NCBI GenBank assembly: GCA_031310005.1 | Contig: CM062381.1 | Span: 186,001-250,000 of the forward strand | Source: Dactylellina haptotyla | Taxonomy: Eukaryota; Ascomycota; Orbiliomycetes; Orbiliales; Orbiliaceae | Reading direction: 5' to 3' | Length of the DNA stretch: 64,000 bases | Shown here: piece after piece, positions 24,213 through 36,777 of the stretch | How the letters are laid out: each line of letters opens with the position of its first letter | How positions within the stretch are numbered: the stretch's first letter is position 1 | Notes under the pieces: generated by a model | What the model was told of the DNA's origin: nothing | The model's database searches: none | Seen by the model: the letters and a program-made list of their open reading frames with translations, nothing else | Position numbers and translations under genes: made by a program

Positions 24213-25668
24213 ATGCGCTTTCTTTCTCTCGTTTCTTTGCTGCCCCTTGCGGGACTGTTACTCCAAGTTACCGCTGAACTATCCGTTCTCGGTACTGGGC
24301 TTAAAGACAAAATCCCAAACAGTTATATTGTAGTCTTGAAAGATACTGTAACTGAGGCTCAAGCCCAAAATCATACCCAACGGATCTCCAACTACCATTC
24401 GCGACGAAGTCTGCGAGCGAGAGCTAATACCGTCGGTATCACCAATCATTTCGACGTGGCCAGCACCGGTCCTGGATTCAAAGGCTATTCCGTCGAATGC
24501 GACGGCCGAACTCTCAACCAAATTCTCAGCTCTCCTGAAGTAAGAAACCAATGTACCTCTTACATTGAGATAGGACTTGAACTAACATAGTTAGGTGAAA
24601 TATGTTGAACAAGAGGGAATTTCCTCAGTACAGATCACACAGAAACCCTCTACTTGGGGCTTGGCTCGCATCTCGTGGAAAAGCCTTCCATCGAGCTATT
24701 CATACCGGTACCAGGCCTCGTGGGCTGGTCAAGGGACAACCGTCTATGTTGTCGACACCGGTATTCGAGTGACACATAAGGTAATGATCTTCCTTGACCC
24801 CGATAGATCACAAGCTAACATTCATATCAACGTAGGAATTTGAGGGTCGCGCCAAGTTCGGTTACAATGCTGTTGCTGGTACAGCGAACACCGATAAGCA
24901 TGGTCACGGAACTCATGTATCTGGTACCGCCGTGGGGAAAACATACGGAGTGGCGAAGAAAGCCCTAGTCGTCGGTGTAAAGGTTCTAAATGACGAGGGG
25001 AAAGGCAAAGACTCTTATACAATCGCAGGATTGAACTGGGGTAAGTTGATCAGACCGCCGCTACACCCCTTCCCAACCCAACTTACTGATTGAAAACACT
25101 TGTGATAGTCGCAAAATATGCCAAACCCGGAAAAAGTGTCGTAAACATGTCTCTAGGCGGAGCTAGATCTCAAGCTCTGAATGATATGGTAGAAGTCCTC
25201 TACAAGAAAGGCATCATTGTTGTCGTGGCAGCCGGTAATTCATATGTACGTATTCCATATCTTATCCCAGAGTCTAAGGGTGAAGAACTAACCTATCCTT
25301 GACTATAGCAACCCGCATCTTCTTGGTCGCCCGCGTCAGCCAAAAATGCCATTACAGTTGGGGCAACTGATTACTACGATGAAATGGCTTATTTCTCCAA
25401 CTACGGGTTCTATGTCGACATTTTGGCTCCTGGCGTTGAGGTTCTCAGTGCATGGTGCACTTCTGATACGGCTACTAATATTGAAGACGGAACATCCATG
25501 GCCTCGCCACACGTTGCAGGCTTGGCGGCGTATCTGATTAGCAGCTCGACAGCTTACCAGAGTCCCCTCACAATCTACAACAAAATTATCAGTTTATCCC
25601 TGAAGGATCAGATTAGTTTCCTCGGGCCAGGAACTGTGAACCGCTTGGCATTCAACGGATGGAATTGA
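24213..25668 (+). CDS. Secreted subtilisin-like serine protease (S8A, proteinase K type)
   Basis: Five exons: 24213-24539, 24595-24780, 24836-25040, 25109-25245 and 25309-25668; 404 residues, typical for fungal alkaline proteases. The signal peptide is residues 1-21 ([14 protein letters not shown]...). An inhibitor I9 propeptide begins at NSYIVVLKD (about 36) and ends before the mature domain near 115-120. The catalytic triad is present: Asp about 163 (VVDTGIR), His about 195 ([10 protein letters not shown]) and Ser about 348 ([12 protein letters not shown]). The oxyanion Asn lies in VAAGNS. All four introns are 55-70 bases and keep frame, so the gene looks intact. Substrates are extracellular proteins; relatives serve nutrition and host or cuticle degradation. 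Strong TATA box upstream. Confidence 0.92.
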
Positions 25669-26031
25669 TATCACAAGTCCGCTAGATCACCAACTCGACT
25701 GAAGTAATATCGTTTAGCACGGGTTTTTTGCTCTTTTTGTCCTAGAATCATGTTTGGTACTAGAAAAGATTCATTTGCTTTACATTAACACGCGAGAAAA
25801 CATTTATACATTGAAAATATGTAAATTAGTAATACCAGGAGATATTTGTCCGTGGATAATGTTTGGTTCAGCCAGTTATTCTCCAATAAAAGAATCGAAT
25901 TGTTTGTAGCCCAGAGTTCAGAGGTTGTATAGCCCCAGGTAAAAAGTATCACTAAGCTGCTTACTTAACACCATTTCATAATGATCTAACCTCAAATTCT
26001 TCCACAAGTAATACATAGAGTAAAGTGGCAA
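25669..26031. other. Convergent intergenic region
   Basis: AT-rich 3' flanks of the subtilase and the MARVEL gene, which are transcribed toward each other. No gene or repeat seen. Confidence 0.6.
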
Positions 26032-26672
26032 TTAAACAGCAGAACGCTGTCCACGTCGCCCCATTCCAAAACGTCTCTTCTCACCGACAACAACAGGCTC
26101 GCCAGCGGTGTTGCCTCTTCGAGCCAAGAAGAAGGAGATAATCATAGAAAGGAAGAATAGGATACTACAAGTATTCAAACGACGTTAGTAGCTTCCTTTT
26201 GACTGGATTAAATCACATCTGGTTAAACTCACATCTGAATTATCAACAAAGCAGCGCACAACCTGACAAGATTGCAGTTTCTGAAAGACCCATCAGTTTG
26301 TTGGCCACGGCTATCTCGCGTGTATACGAGCAAGACCGCAAGTGGATTTCTTGCACATCGGGCGTGGTAGTTGTGCCTGTAGAGGATTGCGGAGGCAAGG
26401 TAACCGACAAATAGAGCAAAGTCTGCGATTGCGCTAAAGATCTGGAGGGCTCCCTTCAAGCAACAGATGGTGATGATGGAGAAAGTCGTGAAGAAGATTG
26501 CAGCAACGGAGAATCCGAGAGGGACATCGACAGCATTGACGCTACTGTAATGGGCCTTGGAGATCTCGTGATGGAACCAAGCGAAAGCACCGGTGAGGAT
26601 GATGGCAAAGGCAAGCTGGAAAAATCGGATTCCCCAGATGCCAAACTTAGTGATCGTAGAACCCAGAGACAT
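26032..26672 (-). CDS. MARVEL-domain membrane protein
   Basis: Two exons, 26672-26233 and 26164-26032; 190 residues. Four hydrophobic segments, beginning with ITKFGIWGIRFFQLAFAIILTGAFAW, the usual opening of fungal MARVEL proteins. Motifs such as ILYRHNYHARCARNPL between segments 3 and 4 also fit. The intron falls inside the last membrane segment and splicing restores LLIIQIILFFLSMIISFF. The short basic C-terminal tail (EKRRFGMGRRGQR) is cytosolic. The family organises membrane microdomains; specific function unknown. An inverted TATATAA at 26856-26862 suits its promoter. Confidence 0.8.
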
Positions 26673-26855
26673 GGTGAAAATATTTGATGCGAGTGTTCGC
26701 TGTATGTGGGTGAGAGGTGTTGGCGGAGAGGATTACGAGGCAGAATTATACTGGCCACGAGCGTCCTGGGTGGTTGCTAAATGTGGAGAAGAAATGTAAG
26801 GAATATGAGCTCAAAAGACGCAGAAGAATGGAGAGGGCGTGGCGCGCATTCGAGG

Positions 26856-26862
26856 TTATATA
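26856..26862 (-). promoter_or_regulatory. TATA-like element of the MARVEL gene
   Basis: TATATAA on the minus strand about 185 bases before the ATG at 26672. Motif and position only. Confidence 0.4.
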
Positions 26863-28252
26863 GACAGGCACAGGACCGCATGCATACTGAAGCGAAAGAG
26901 AGAGAAAAAAAGGTTGACCTAACTCTAGACTGCTACGCCAGCCATCTCGTCAAGTCTAGGCGGTGGTGGGGAGTGGAATTCTCGCATATCGATACTCGGA
27001 AATCCGCCTCCTCACAACCCCCCTGTTTATCAAACGTCATTCATTACCTAAAAGTGACAGTATACTTTTGGTCTCACCATTTATTGCGTGACGTCTCAGG
27101 TACGAGGGTACGGTCGCGGCAGACGGTAATCGTCAAGGCGGGGATATTCTTTGAAATCTAAGTGGCTGCTCGTCCGCTCAGATTTCGCCGATGATATCAC
27201 ATTCTTAAAATCTCTAGTGGCATACTTGAGTCGGCGGTGGTGCGCTAGATGCATTCCTTGAAATGCAACGACGTTAGCGTCGCCTGATATAATTAGGCTT
27301 GCATTAGTTTAGGTTTGCGGTGTTTGGTCGGAAAGAAACCAGAAAGCGAGAAGGCGGACCCGAGTCGAAAAAACTTTTAGCTCACGGCTAGCAAAGACAT
27401 TTTCCACGTAAGCACGCTTTAAAAACTCCGGTACTCGAGTAGACCTCAGAGACAACAGTCGTAGCAAGGCGGATGGCGGATGAGCCACCTCAGAACCTCA
27501 GAAAGTGGCGTGCTGTGTCGACATGTGTCTCACTTCGTCTCCGTTCCGGTCTCCGAGGACACCCAGTCAGTCGCCGTGACCAGACATGCGATCACCATGA
27601 TGCAGTCGCGTTGACGATGACGGTGCAGGACCGACCAGGGCAGACCCCGTTCTCCTGCAGAAAGGCGGGGCCAGCTTCAAGGACTCGAACTCGGAACTGC
27701 TTGCCGAAAGTCTTGGTCTCTTGGTGTAACAGCAGATCGGCCTGAGCTCCCTGATCCGGATGGTGCCGGAATTTGGCCCTAACGAACGCATTCTCGCGAA
27801 TGGCTGTCGTCCGAACGCAACTATTCCATAGATATTCTGTCATAAATGCAATACCGACCTTTCAAAAGCTATAGAAAAATATTTAGTTTTGCAATCACAA
27901 TGCGGATTAAATGGGCGAGACAACACAGTGCCGTCATCCACTTTCGAAGGGCGACATGGCTGCGCTGAGACCAAACTGGGTCAAACGTATAGCAACCGCT
28001 TCGCTTGCACTACGCCTTGCTTTTGGTTCCAGCAAAGCCCCTCAGATAGTCTGGGCTCAAGACACTCATAGAGTTGTCAGCCACAACAGTCGTTTTACTT
28101 AATTTCCGCTGCGGTCGTAAACTATTGTGCAAGGACGCTGCATGATATGTAGATGTACATTAAAGAAGAAAACTGCGACGTAGCTTTATCCATTCTTCAT
28201 AATATTAAGGTGAATATACCCCGATAATATATACAATCACAAGACCCAAATT
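26863..28252. other. Intergenic, one GC-rich coding-like patch
   Basis: No gene called. A minus-strand frame at 27592-27843 has a protein-like sequence (HQETKTFGKQFRVRVLEAG) in a GC-rich patch, but it has no start, splice or domain support and may be a gene fragment. Confidence 0.45.
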
Positions 28253-29173
28253 TTACAACGGGAGAGAAACGCATGTCGGAAGTGTGTCTCCAGTTGCGCA
28301 ATAATGGCAATCCTTGATATTGACCCATCCGAAAGTGGCAGGGCTTGATAAACCACTAACACCAATTACGGCCTCTACCATCGCCTGGTTCGGAAAGCAC
28401 TGATCCTTATTAGGATTTTTACCGTTGACAAATTTATATTGACAGGTTTTATCGAACCTCGGCTTGCAGCCGAATACGTAAAAGTCGAAAGAGTTGTATT
28501 GGTTTGCAGTTTGGTCCCAAAGCCTCTATAAATATTCACCCCCCGGAATTAGCTTGATCTATATCCGAGTCTACCCAACTTTTTGAAATGCAGGATACGA
28601 TTAACCATTAAAATAGGGATACTGGCTGCTTACCCTAATTCTAGATTCTATGGTGTCAAGCGCACTTCTGGCGCGCGGGGTTAGCGGGTCGACTCTCACA
28701 TTCAGGCCCAAATTTTCAACCTTTAGTTCGTTACGACAAACTGCTGCCTGCGCTGCCTGCCGAGCCTTGATAAGGGCATTAAACAGCTAAATTGAAGGGA
28801 GTGTTTAGGATTGGTTCGTTTTAGACATGCTTCGAGGCGCTATAGAAGGACATACGTTTTTGTACGCTTGGAATATCGCCTTTCTCTCCGCACATGTCCT
28901 TGCTCTGAGTGGCCCATTGGGTTTAAATCTCTGTGGGTTGACACTTGGGTAGACGGTGTTTGTTATGTAGTTATTAAACTTGTCCAGTTGAGAGGCAAGA
29001 TTGTTGGATATCGTGAGGGCAGAAGTAATTCCATTAAGGCCGTTGAAGTATGTTGTCATACCATTCGCGATCTTCGTAGCACCTTCGAGAGCCGTTCTAG
29101 GGAACGTCTGTTGGGCATTGATGGAAGGCGAGAGGGTAGCAAGACCCAATGCGATAATACTGTACAACTTCAT
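28253..29173 (-). CDS. Secreted protein of unknown family, Cys-containing C-terminal domain
   Basis: Three exons, 29173-28856, 28786-28634 and 28525-28253; 247 residues, all in phase 0. Only exon 1 is visible as a long open frame; the others follow from GTATGT/TTTAG and GTAAGC/TATAG splice signals that keep frame to a common stop. Residues 1-20 (MKLYSIIALGLATLSPSINA) are a signal peptide. The next 140 residues look helical and contain repeated T-x-Y-x-N/L-x-x-I patterns; the last 90 hold six cysteines in the order C...C...C...C..C...C (FGCKPRFDKTCQYKF, DQCFPN, DCHYCATG, TCVSLPL), suggesting disulfides. I do not recognise the family. The start is the second ATG of the frame, because it begins the signal peptide and follows a TATA box by about 125 bases. 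Confidence 0.65.
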
Positions 29174-29296
29174 AATGCAGGCGAGACGCGACAAGTATAT
29201 TATATTTTTGGTCGGCTTCGAACTCAAGTTAAAGAGGGGATGCTATAGCCTTTTCAGGTAAAGAAAAGACATTTGAACAAGGTGGGAGATTATGTC

Positions 29297-29304
29297 CTTA
29301 TATA
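29297..29304 (-). promoter_or_regulatory. TATA box of the 28.3-29.2 kb secreted gene
   Basis: TATATAAG on the minus strand, about 125 bases before the ATG at 29173. Confidence 0.5.
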
Positions 29305-30377
29305 CAAGGTCCACGGACTGTGCCTTCTGCTTACACAAAACATGTATTTCACCACAATATGGAGAGCTTGTTATTAAATTCATTCCGACTTAATTGTAGG
29401 CAACCCTGCCTATGCAGGAGCCAGATTATCACAAATTTGTGTGATTAACGACGACCAAATGCGATCACAGTTCTGACCATTCTGGATATCTAGAGGATGC
29501 AATTGGATAAATTCACAATGTAATACATTTGTACATATCCCCTGGCGAGTAATATAGCAGTGGCTCGTCCCATTCTTCCAGGGACCCTAGCTTCAAGCTA
29601 AGGTTCCACGTCGCTCACAAACTTGAATTTGATACGTCGCGGACTGCTAGCTCGAGCACTCAGCAGAAAACCTAAATTATCTGCAGAAAACAGGACTTAG
29701 ATTTCATCAGCCTGAGGGAATGATTGCGCATTTGCCAATAGATTGCCTTAGCTATCTGCGATACTTGTTAATTTTTAAATTGATGCCGGCAGATCTTGCA
29801 GAATATAACCTTTTAAGATTGAGATATTTAACATTAAATCGATCGTTTCTCCTTGAAGATCACCCCAAGTGTGTTGGAGCTGCAGCAGGATATTACTGCG
29901 CAGGAGGATCAAATTGAGGGGGCTGGAAATTAAGAAATGCGAGTAAGGGTAGCATCACGCGGAGAATTTTTAAATCTTGGAACTGGCGATATTTCCCGAG
30001 CTCTGGCTCAAGTTGAGCGTGCATTCTGTATGTGCCAGCGAAGAGGTAAAGTAAAATCACCAATAGCAGCAAGGAAGGCCAGGATTAGCAAGCTCAAGCT
30101 CGCAGATCGTCATTCAAAGCGGAGGATAGCTAAGACTTTCTGCAGCTAGTTTGCCAGTGGTGCAGTAAATTTGTAAACTTGGTTATATTTTAAAGTACAG
30201 GTTTGGGTATAGTTATCGCAATTTCGACGATCAACAATTAAAACGAAAGAAGTATCATATGCAGGGTATCATTGTTTTGTACATGCTAGTGTTAAGTCGT
30301 GATAAGCGCAGGGAGGTTTCTGATAGAATAGGAGACGACCTTTGCTTCCCCTTTGCGCCTCAAATCGGTTGCGTTCA
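29305..30377. other. Intergenic, no gene seen
   Basis: AT-rich. Short plus frames at 29720-29917 and 29937-30149 have no signal, domain or splice support. It includes the 3' flank of the CFEM gene. Confidence 0.55.
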
Positions 30378-31097
30378 TTATATCATAAGGATGAGGGCCC
30401 CACCAGCAACAAAGCTTCCAAGAACGAGCGAAACGATGCTAGGTATCATGTTTGTTGCTGTGTTGGGGGTCTGAGTTGGAGCACTTTGGCTTGCGCTAGT
30501 TTGAGAGCCTTCTATAATTTAAAGGTTTTGTTAGCTTGTGCTCAAGATGAAATGCATCTTGGTGGTATACGTACGGGTTCCAGAGACACTTGGTTCTCCT
30601 GTACCAGTGATGGTACCCATAGTTGTTGGCGCAGCTGTCTCGCTGGTATCACCAGGGCCAGTAATGGTACCCATAGTAGCACTAACACTGGTGCTGCCAG
30701 GACCAGTAACGCTTCCGGACTCTGTTGGGTCGGGTGTGATAATTCCCATGGTGGCGCTGACACTGCTCTCCTCGGTGACGGTGAACCTCAGCGAAGGGAA
30801 CGACGACGAAACTTTTTCAGCGCATTGGGCTTGGAGCTTGTTCCAAACATCCACCGCTTCGGTTTGGGAGCAGGTCCCATCTCCAGTTTCAAGGCAGGTA
30901 CGGACGGCGCTGAAGAAAGTGTTTGAGCCGCAGATGCAGGATGGATTGAGAGTATCGCAGTTTGCACGGGCAATGGCGAGGCCGTAACAGGTCGTAATAC
31001 ACGGTGGCAGTTGAACAGCGGTATCAGTCGCACGCTGAGCCGCTATAAGGGAAGGCCCAGCTAGCAGGAGGCTGACGATAGTGGATTTGGTGTACAT
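30378..31097 (-). CDS. CFEM-domain, GPI-anchored cell-surface protein
   Basis: Two exons, 31097-30575 and 30511-30378; 218 residues. Signal peptide 1-20 (MYTKSTIVSLLLAG...). The CFEM domain, about 28-95, shows the eight-cysteine order C..C....A...C......C.C.........C....C....C (LPPCITTCYG, NCDTLNPSCICG, RTCLETGDGTC, QAQCAEK). A Ser/Thr-rich stalk has three imperfect repeats around TMGTITGPG. The short last exon gives a small-residue region followed by SIVSLVLGSFVAGGALILMI, a GPI attachment signal; without splicing the protein would lack it. CFEM proteins can bind haem or act at the host interface. The start is the ATG opening the signal peptide; a longer frame upstream has no ATG-initiated support. 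Confidence 0.88.
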
Positions 31098-34000
31098 GTT
31101 GGCTTGTTTGGACGAGGATGTGGTGTGCACGGATGTGTTGTATATGTTGTATTTTGGGGGGTTCGGACAATTGTGCAAGTTGAACGTGTGAACAAAAAAT
31201 CTTGAGGACTAGACTTCGAAAAAGCCTGGGAACGCCGCTCCCTTTAAAACTGGTTATCGCGCAGACGGTCGGAATGGTATCGTGGTCAAACCAGGCAGCC
31301 GACGATGCAATCGATTTGCTGTCGCACCACTTGCTCTTTATCTGAACGCGAGGAGTCCGTCCAATCGCAGGGGATGTTTGCTTGATCAGCTCGCTTGGTT
31401 AACTCGGCCGGGAAGGTGACTTTCAGGTGGATCTGCTGCGCTTCCACCGTTCCGGAAGCTGCATTCCAGCAAGTCCACTCCGATCGCTCTTGGAATGTGA
31501 TTCTGCCTTTGAATTGAAGGTTTGGATGACGAGATGGATACGCAGTCAGACCCTTCTACGGAAGGCGTGTACAAATGCACTTTCTGTACTCCACGAAATC
31601 AGTCAGGCGATACGTATGTCGAGACCTTTTTGGTCGCTCTGGTTGTTTCAGATGATTGTGTCCGCAGTTACGTTGGCTAGGGCCGAAAACTGTAAATCTC
31701 AAACGTTCCCAACTGGGCTGAGCGTATACCTGGATAGGTAGACCGATAAGCTACCAAGAGACATCAATAACGTTATAAATTTTAAATAAGGGTACCGTGC
31801 TCTGATATTCACTTCAAACACTCGCGACAAGCTGGGGTATTTATGCAGGAATTTCTAGATTTACGAGAGAAGTTCCATGTATTTGTCTATCGATACACTT
31901 TTAAAACGCGAACCTCTATGCGTAGATATGCTTTCCCGACCGGCTGAAGTCTAGCAATCTTCTGCAATCTCGGTATATATCGAATTTGAGTTGCGATATC
32001 ACTTTGAGAGTTTTGCTATATCGCGCTGCTTTTATATTATGGTGTAGATATTTTTTGAATAAAAAGGTAATCTTAAAAATTGTGCTCGCAATTCGATCAC
32101 CTCGTATTACATAAGAAAAAAAACCAATTAGGTGAATTGGGTACTGGGAGTACCAACATATAGCTGTCATGAAGCCAAGGGATTATGGGAACGGTCATAC
32201 GTTGCGACCCAGGGTGTCGATATATCCACTCAACAAGGCCAACAGGCAACATGTCCGACGAGACAAGGGCATCATGTGATTCCAAACCCGAATTCGAAGT
32301 CTGGGCGTTCGCAATGACGAAACCTTGTTCTTAATGCGAATCCAAGCTGGGTGGGATCCAATGAAAGCGACAAGCTACCATATAATAGATTAATATCGCC
32401 ATAGCGTTATGATGTCGGTTCGTGAGAATAGTGGGTAATAAGCTTAATCTTGTCTTGATGTCTCGCCTCTCTTTGCACTTCACTTTTTGAGTTCGCGTTC
32501 GCCCTTGCCCTGAACCCTTGTCGCAAATATCAGCCACTTTTCACTCAATTGGCTCTCGCTAAAAGGACTTGGGGTTGATGAGATCGCAGATTAGCGTTAA
32601 CACGGGCCCACTATTTCCCCTTTCGAAGACGCCTCTGCAAGCCAATCTCACTTTGATTTTCCAAGGAACTGTTGCGCCTTCCGTCTCGTAATTCTGATAA
32701 GAGTGCAAGAGGCGCAAAGGCGGAGGTCAGGTATGTATACGAAGTTGCGACGACGGTCTTCTTGATTCTGAGGATCCTGGCTGCCGGAATATCGAAATAT
32801 TCAACTCGGAGTGAGATGAAACGCATGCTTCAATCCACATTTTCCAGAAGCTGAGGGTTCCACAACACCAGGGATTTGTACCACCCAGGGCCCAAGAGAG
32901 AGAGCTAGACCCATCCGAAAGCCTGGTACCGCATTAGTCTATATTATACCGCCGACTCGCAAAGGAGATATATTTATAATAATATTCACCAGGGTCTAGA
33001 CTTTACATTGGAACTCAGCAGCCTAGGAAGGGTCCATTTTCCTTCCTTCAGGTGGCACTCTATCAGAATTCAGAAGTTGGCAGGAGTTCCGAAGGCACCA
33101 TCGGGGCGACCCCACTCGACTGTTTCGTTCGAATATTCGGCGTCATTCTTGATGTTTAGTTACCGATCTCTTCTCAGCTGACCTACTGAATCTGGGCAAA
33201 CGCCTACATGTCAATCGGTGCTGTCACGGTTGTCGCGCGGCCCCGAACCAAAATGCCGTCAAACAATACATGTATCTTTGCGTGTGGAGAAAATTTGGAA
33301 ACTTCATCACTCAAGATTCCATTCCGCGATCATTTCGCTTATTCTCTCTCAGATGAATGCTTCACCGCACGAAGCACAAGAATTTGGCTTGCTATGGTCC
33401 AGTGATTTAACGGGCCCTTCAGAGGAATAGGGACCGTGCTCATGATTTTTCCTCTCGTCAATGTCACTAGCTTGATGCGGTCCACTTCGTTCGTCGATGA
33501 TACCTGGTAGCTGGACTCCCACACCATCCTTGTCTCCACAAGCCAAATCTCTACCCTGTCAATCGGGATGGAGTCAGCCCCCACTTAGCGAGAATCGCGC
33601 TCCAACCTATTACCAAAAACCGTAAGAATGCCTGAAGATCTCTCTCTTTGTGGATGAAACAACCCTCGAGTCTGCTGCCATGGTTTTCGCGTGCGACAGA
33701 TTTCGAATATTCGATTCTGCAAAGGAAGGGAACAGCCCAGGAAGGATAGCTTCATGGGTTAGAAACCTCTCTATTTCGGTTCGAAAAAGCGGCTCGGTGT
33801 TCTGCACGTCTCGATGCATTTTTGCCCTCCCTATCACTTGCAGATAGGTTTGCAGACGCTAAAAACAGGATTTGGGAGAATTTAGCTAATATATGATCCA
33901 CAAAGTTTATCAGTCCTGGCCACCCTTTAAGGCCTTGCGACGGGTACCTAAATGTTTTTTTAAAAAAAGCACTTGGAGAAACCCTCCCACGAGAGAAGGA

Positions 34001-34443
34001 ACCGAACGAGGCCGCGAAAAAGTGCCGAGAGAAAATTCCAGACTAATAAAACTGCTGTCGCATCCGTCCCTTTTCCTCTCGCTCTGGATTCTGATATTCT
34101 TATTTTATTTGATTCCTTCCGATCTTCATTCAGCGAAACATTCATGCGGCTGCTTTGACAGCCCTGACAGGCCAACGGCGAGCAGAAGCTATAGAAGCGG
34201 CCTGGCTCATTCTCTCTTTTTTTCTTCTTCCCTTGCGAGATTTGACCAACACAAGCGTCGCGGGAATCCGACGAAGCAATGAGCAAATAACGAGCTGTAG
34301 GAGGAAGAGGAAATAGAAGGGACTGTGGTCTCTACCTTTCTTTTCACTTAGCCACCCTCGAATCTCATTTGTTAGGCTATTTGTTCTTCAAAAATCGTCT
34401 CTCTCTCTGTCGACTGGGAGGGGTGCTCCGATCCTTCGCCACG
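31098..34443. other. 3.3-kb stretch without a supported gene
   Basis: Only short frames (under about 130 codons) with no motif. The last 500 bases are CT- and AG-rich and form the promoter of the receptor gene at 34444. I see no repeat, transposase motif or tRNA, though a strongly decayed element could escape notice. Confidence 0.5.
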
Positions 34444-36102
34444 ATGTATCTGCCCAAGACAATCGACGAGGCTCTGCTGCTGGCCCAGATTGTCGAAAAG
34501 ATAAATGGCGCCGCGGTGTTTAAAAGCATCCCGGCCAGCGCGACATCGAAAGATTATATACCACCGGATAGAGGGACGTTAGTGTTCGTGGTGGCGGTTG
34601 TCTCGATGGCGGTGGCGTTGATCTTGGTGGTGATGAGACTGTACACGAGGAAGATATATGCTGGAACTTTGGGTACGGATGATTGGATGATTATCCCGGC
34701 GACTGTGGTAACCATGGGGTTCACCACGATCCAGATTCTCGGTAAGGCAGCCCTCTAGTTTTCGCAGGTAGGCACGATGGGTCATAGCTTGGCTAACAGA
34801 ATATGCTCAAGGTGTCAAAAGTGCCCATATGGGGATGCACGTTTACGACATCAGTCCCTACGCAATGATTGAGGGCACGAAGGTATACCCGAGAACCTTT
34901 TCCAAGAATAGCTATCTGTCAGAATTAATGCTAACGATAATTTTGTAATGTAGCTCACTTACGCACACATGATCTTGTATTGCTACTCGATAATGTTCAC
35001 CAAACTTTCGATTATATTGTTTATTCGGAAACTTTCCAGCGGGACGATGTGGCATGTGTGCAACGGTTACTTTTGTTTTCATGTTTTATTCGGGGTCGCG
35101 AGCTCGTTAGCTCTAGCTTTTCAGTGCAAGGTATATATATTACGGTCAAAAGTATGGAAACACACGATGAGACGAACTAACGTATGCCTTCTCGGATAGC
35201 CGATAGCTGCCGCGTTCGATCTTCTGACAAAGTTGGAGCACAAATGCAACGGGTTAACAATGTATTACGCCATCACTTCTATCGGCGTGGCCTCCGATGT
35301 CGCAATCTTAGTTTTACCGATACCGATCGTCCTGAAACTTCAACTTCCGGTCTACAAAAAGGTCGCGGTATTATTCCTGTTCAGTCTCGGCGGGTTGGCG
35401 TGCGTGTTTGCTATTCTGCGGATGATCAACTTGTTCGACGGGGTCAAGGGGATAGATTTGACGTGGGATATCATACCCGTAGCGCTGTATGGCCAGCTGG
35501 AAGTTACCTTGGCGATTATTGCAACTTCGCTACCGGCACTGAAAGTGCTTTGGAAGGGGTGGTTGCCTAGATTCAGTGTTTCGGCGGAGTGGAAAACGAA
35601 GCGATCGAACCCGAGTGACCGCAGCGGGGCCAGCAGCGGGGGGAGAACTCGACAGGGGAGCTTGGCCAAGGTGGGGACGATATCCTCGGTTACGGATAAG
35701 AAGGCCCAGGATGGGAATATGGACATTGAGCTCGGAGGGTCGATATTATGGAGAAATGTGGAGTTTGGGAAAGGGATCCCCGCGGAGGACGTCAACAATA
35801 CGGACGACCAGAGCCGCGACTGGAGAAGAGAGAACGGGACACCTCTGTCGGTCGCCGAGGGGGCTTTGCTCGATGACAGGATATACCCCGTGGGGCTATC
35901 ACCGTCGGTGAATAGGTCGCGACAGAACAGCAGGGCGACGAGCGACGTCAGCGCGGAGAGTGATATCAGCCTGGGCAACTGGGTGGCCGTTCGTAATAAC
36001 TCCTTCGCGATAGGAACGCCGCTCAGTCCGATGCCGCAGCCGCCGCCTCAGGCACAGTACGACCGGCCGCGAAAGGACTCGGAGATCGTGGTCAGGTGGT
36101 GA
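34444..36102 (+). CDS. Pth11-like / fungal rhodopsin-type seven-helix membrane protein
   Basis: Four exons: 34444-34741, 34812-34882, 34954-35130 and 35200-36102; 482 residues. Seven hydrophobic helices occupy about 45-310: the first is LVFVVAVVSMAVALILVVMR, then DDWMIIPATVV after the first loop, the conserved MFTKLSIILFIRKL segment, SDVAILVLPIPIVLKLQLP, and LYGQLEVTLAIIATSLPAL, all characteristic of the fungal rhodopsin/Pth11-like family. No CFEM domain precedes the helices. The C-terminal 170 residues are hydrophilic, Ser- and Arg-rich, a likely cytosolic regulatory tail ending EIVVRW. Pth11 in rice blast senses surface cues for appressorium formation; a sensing role here is inference. The ATG is the first in frame after a CT-rich leader. 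Confidence 0.87.
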
Positions 36103-36479
36103 GAGATGTGTATCATGACAGTACAGTACCTTCCAGGGCTTGAGTCTATCTCGTCTATCGTACTCTCTTTTCTTTTCCTTGGTCAACAGGGGCGTTTATG
36201 CATTTGGCAGAAGGTTTGCATGTGGAAAGGCGTTTAGAAGGATACTTGCATTTATTGTGCGTGTAACTATTATTTAGTATATTATGTTGGCGTGACGACC
36301 GGTCCGGCATCTGATTGAGCCATGCAGATAGAACAGCGCGATCATATTGAAGATATACCCAACTACTTACCTGTGAATCTCTCACCGTGTATATACAAAA
36401 CACTATCGCCACAATCCAACACGGCGGTTGCACTGGCGACTGCCCGATTGGGAATGGCAAACGGTGTTGGCTGGCACTA

Positions 36480-36525
36480 GAAAAGTCAAGTCAAATAAAA
36501 TAAAATAAAATAAAAATAAATAGAA
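36480..36525. repeat. AAATA microsatellite
   Basis: About five tandem ATAAA pentanucleotides between the receptor gene and the gene at 36778. Simple repeat in non-coding DNA. Confidence 0.75.
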
Positions 36526-36777
36526 ATTTCTGCAGGGATAATACGGTGCTCCCATCTGCGCTTCTGCGGGACCTTCGCAATTGAAACCTCAACGCCGCCC
36601 GCCGTTTCCAACTGTATAAACCTCCCCGCCCTGGCACAAAATATGTTACGATAGTCTGGCGTGTGTGTATTACGACTCTGGGCTCCGCCGCTGTGGAAAC
36701 CCCATCCTCCTCACGCCAATTGTCACCTCCTACGACGTCTCGAGGCAGAGCGCTGCCCGTGAGCGCTCCGGTGTGCC

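Noticed and set aside
21755-36102. Secondary metabolite cluster around the FAD monooxygenase
   Set aside because: No polyketide synthase, NRPS, terpene cyclase or cluster regulator is present within the window.
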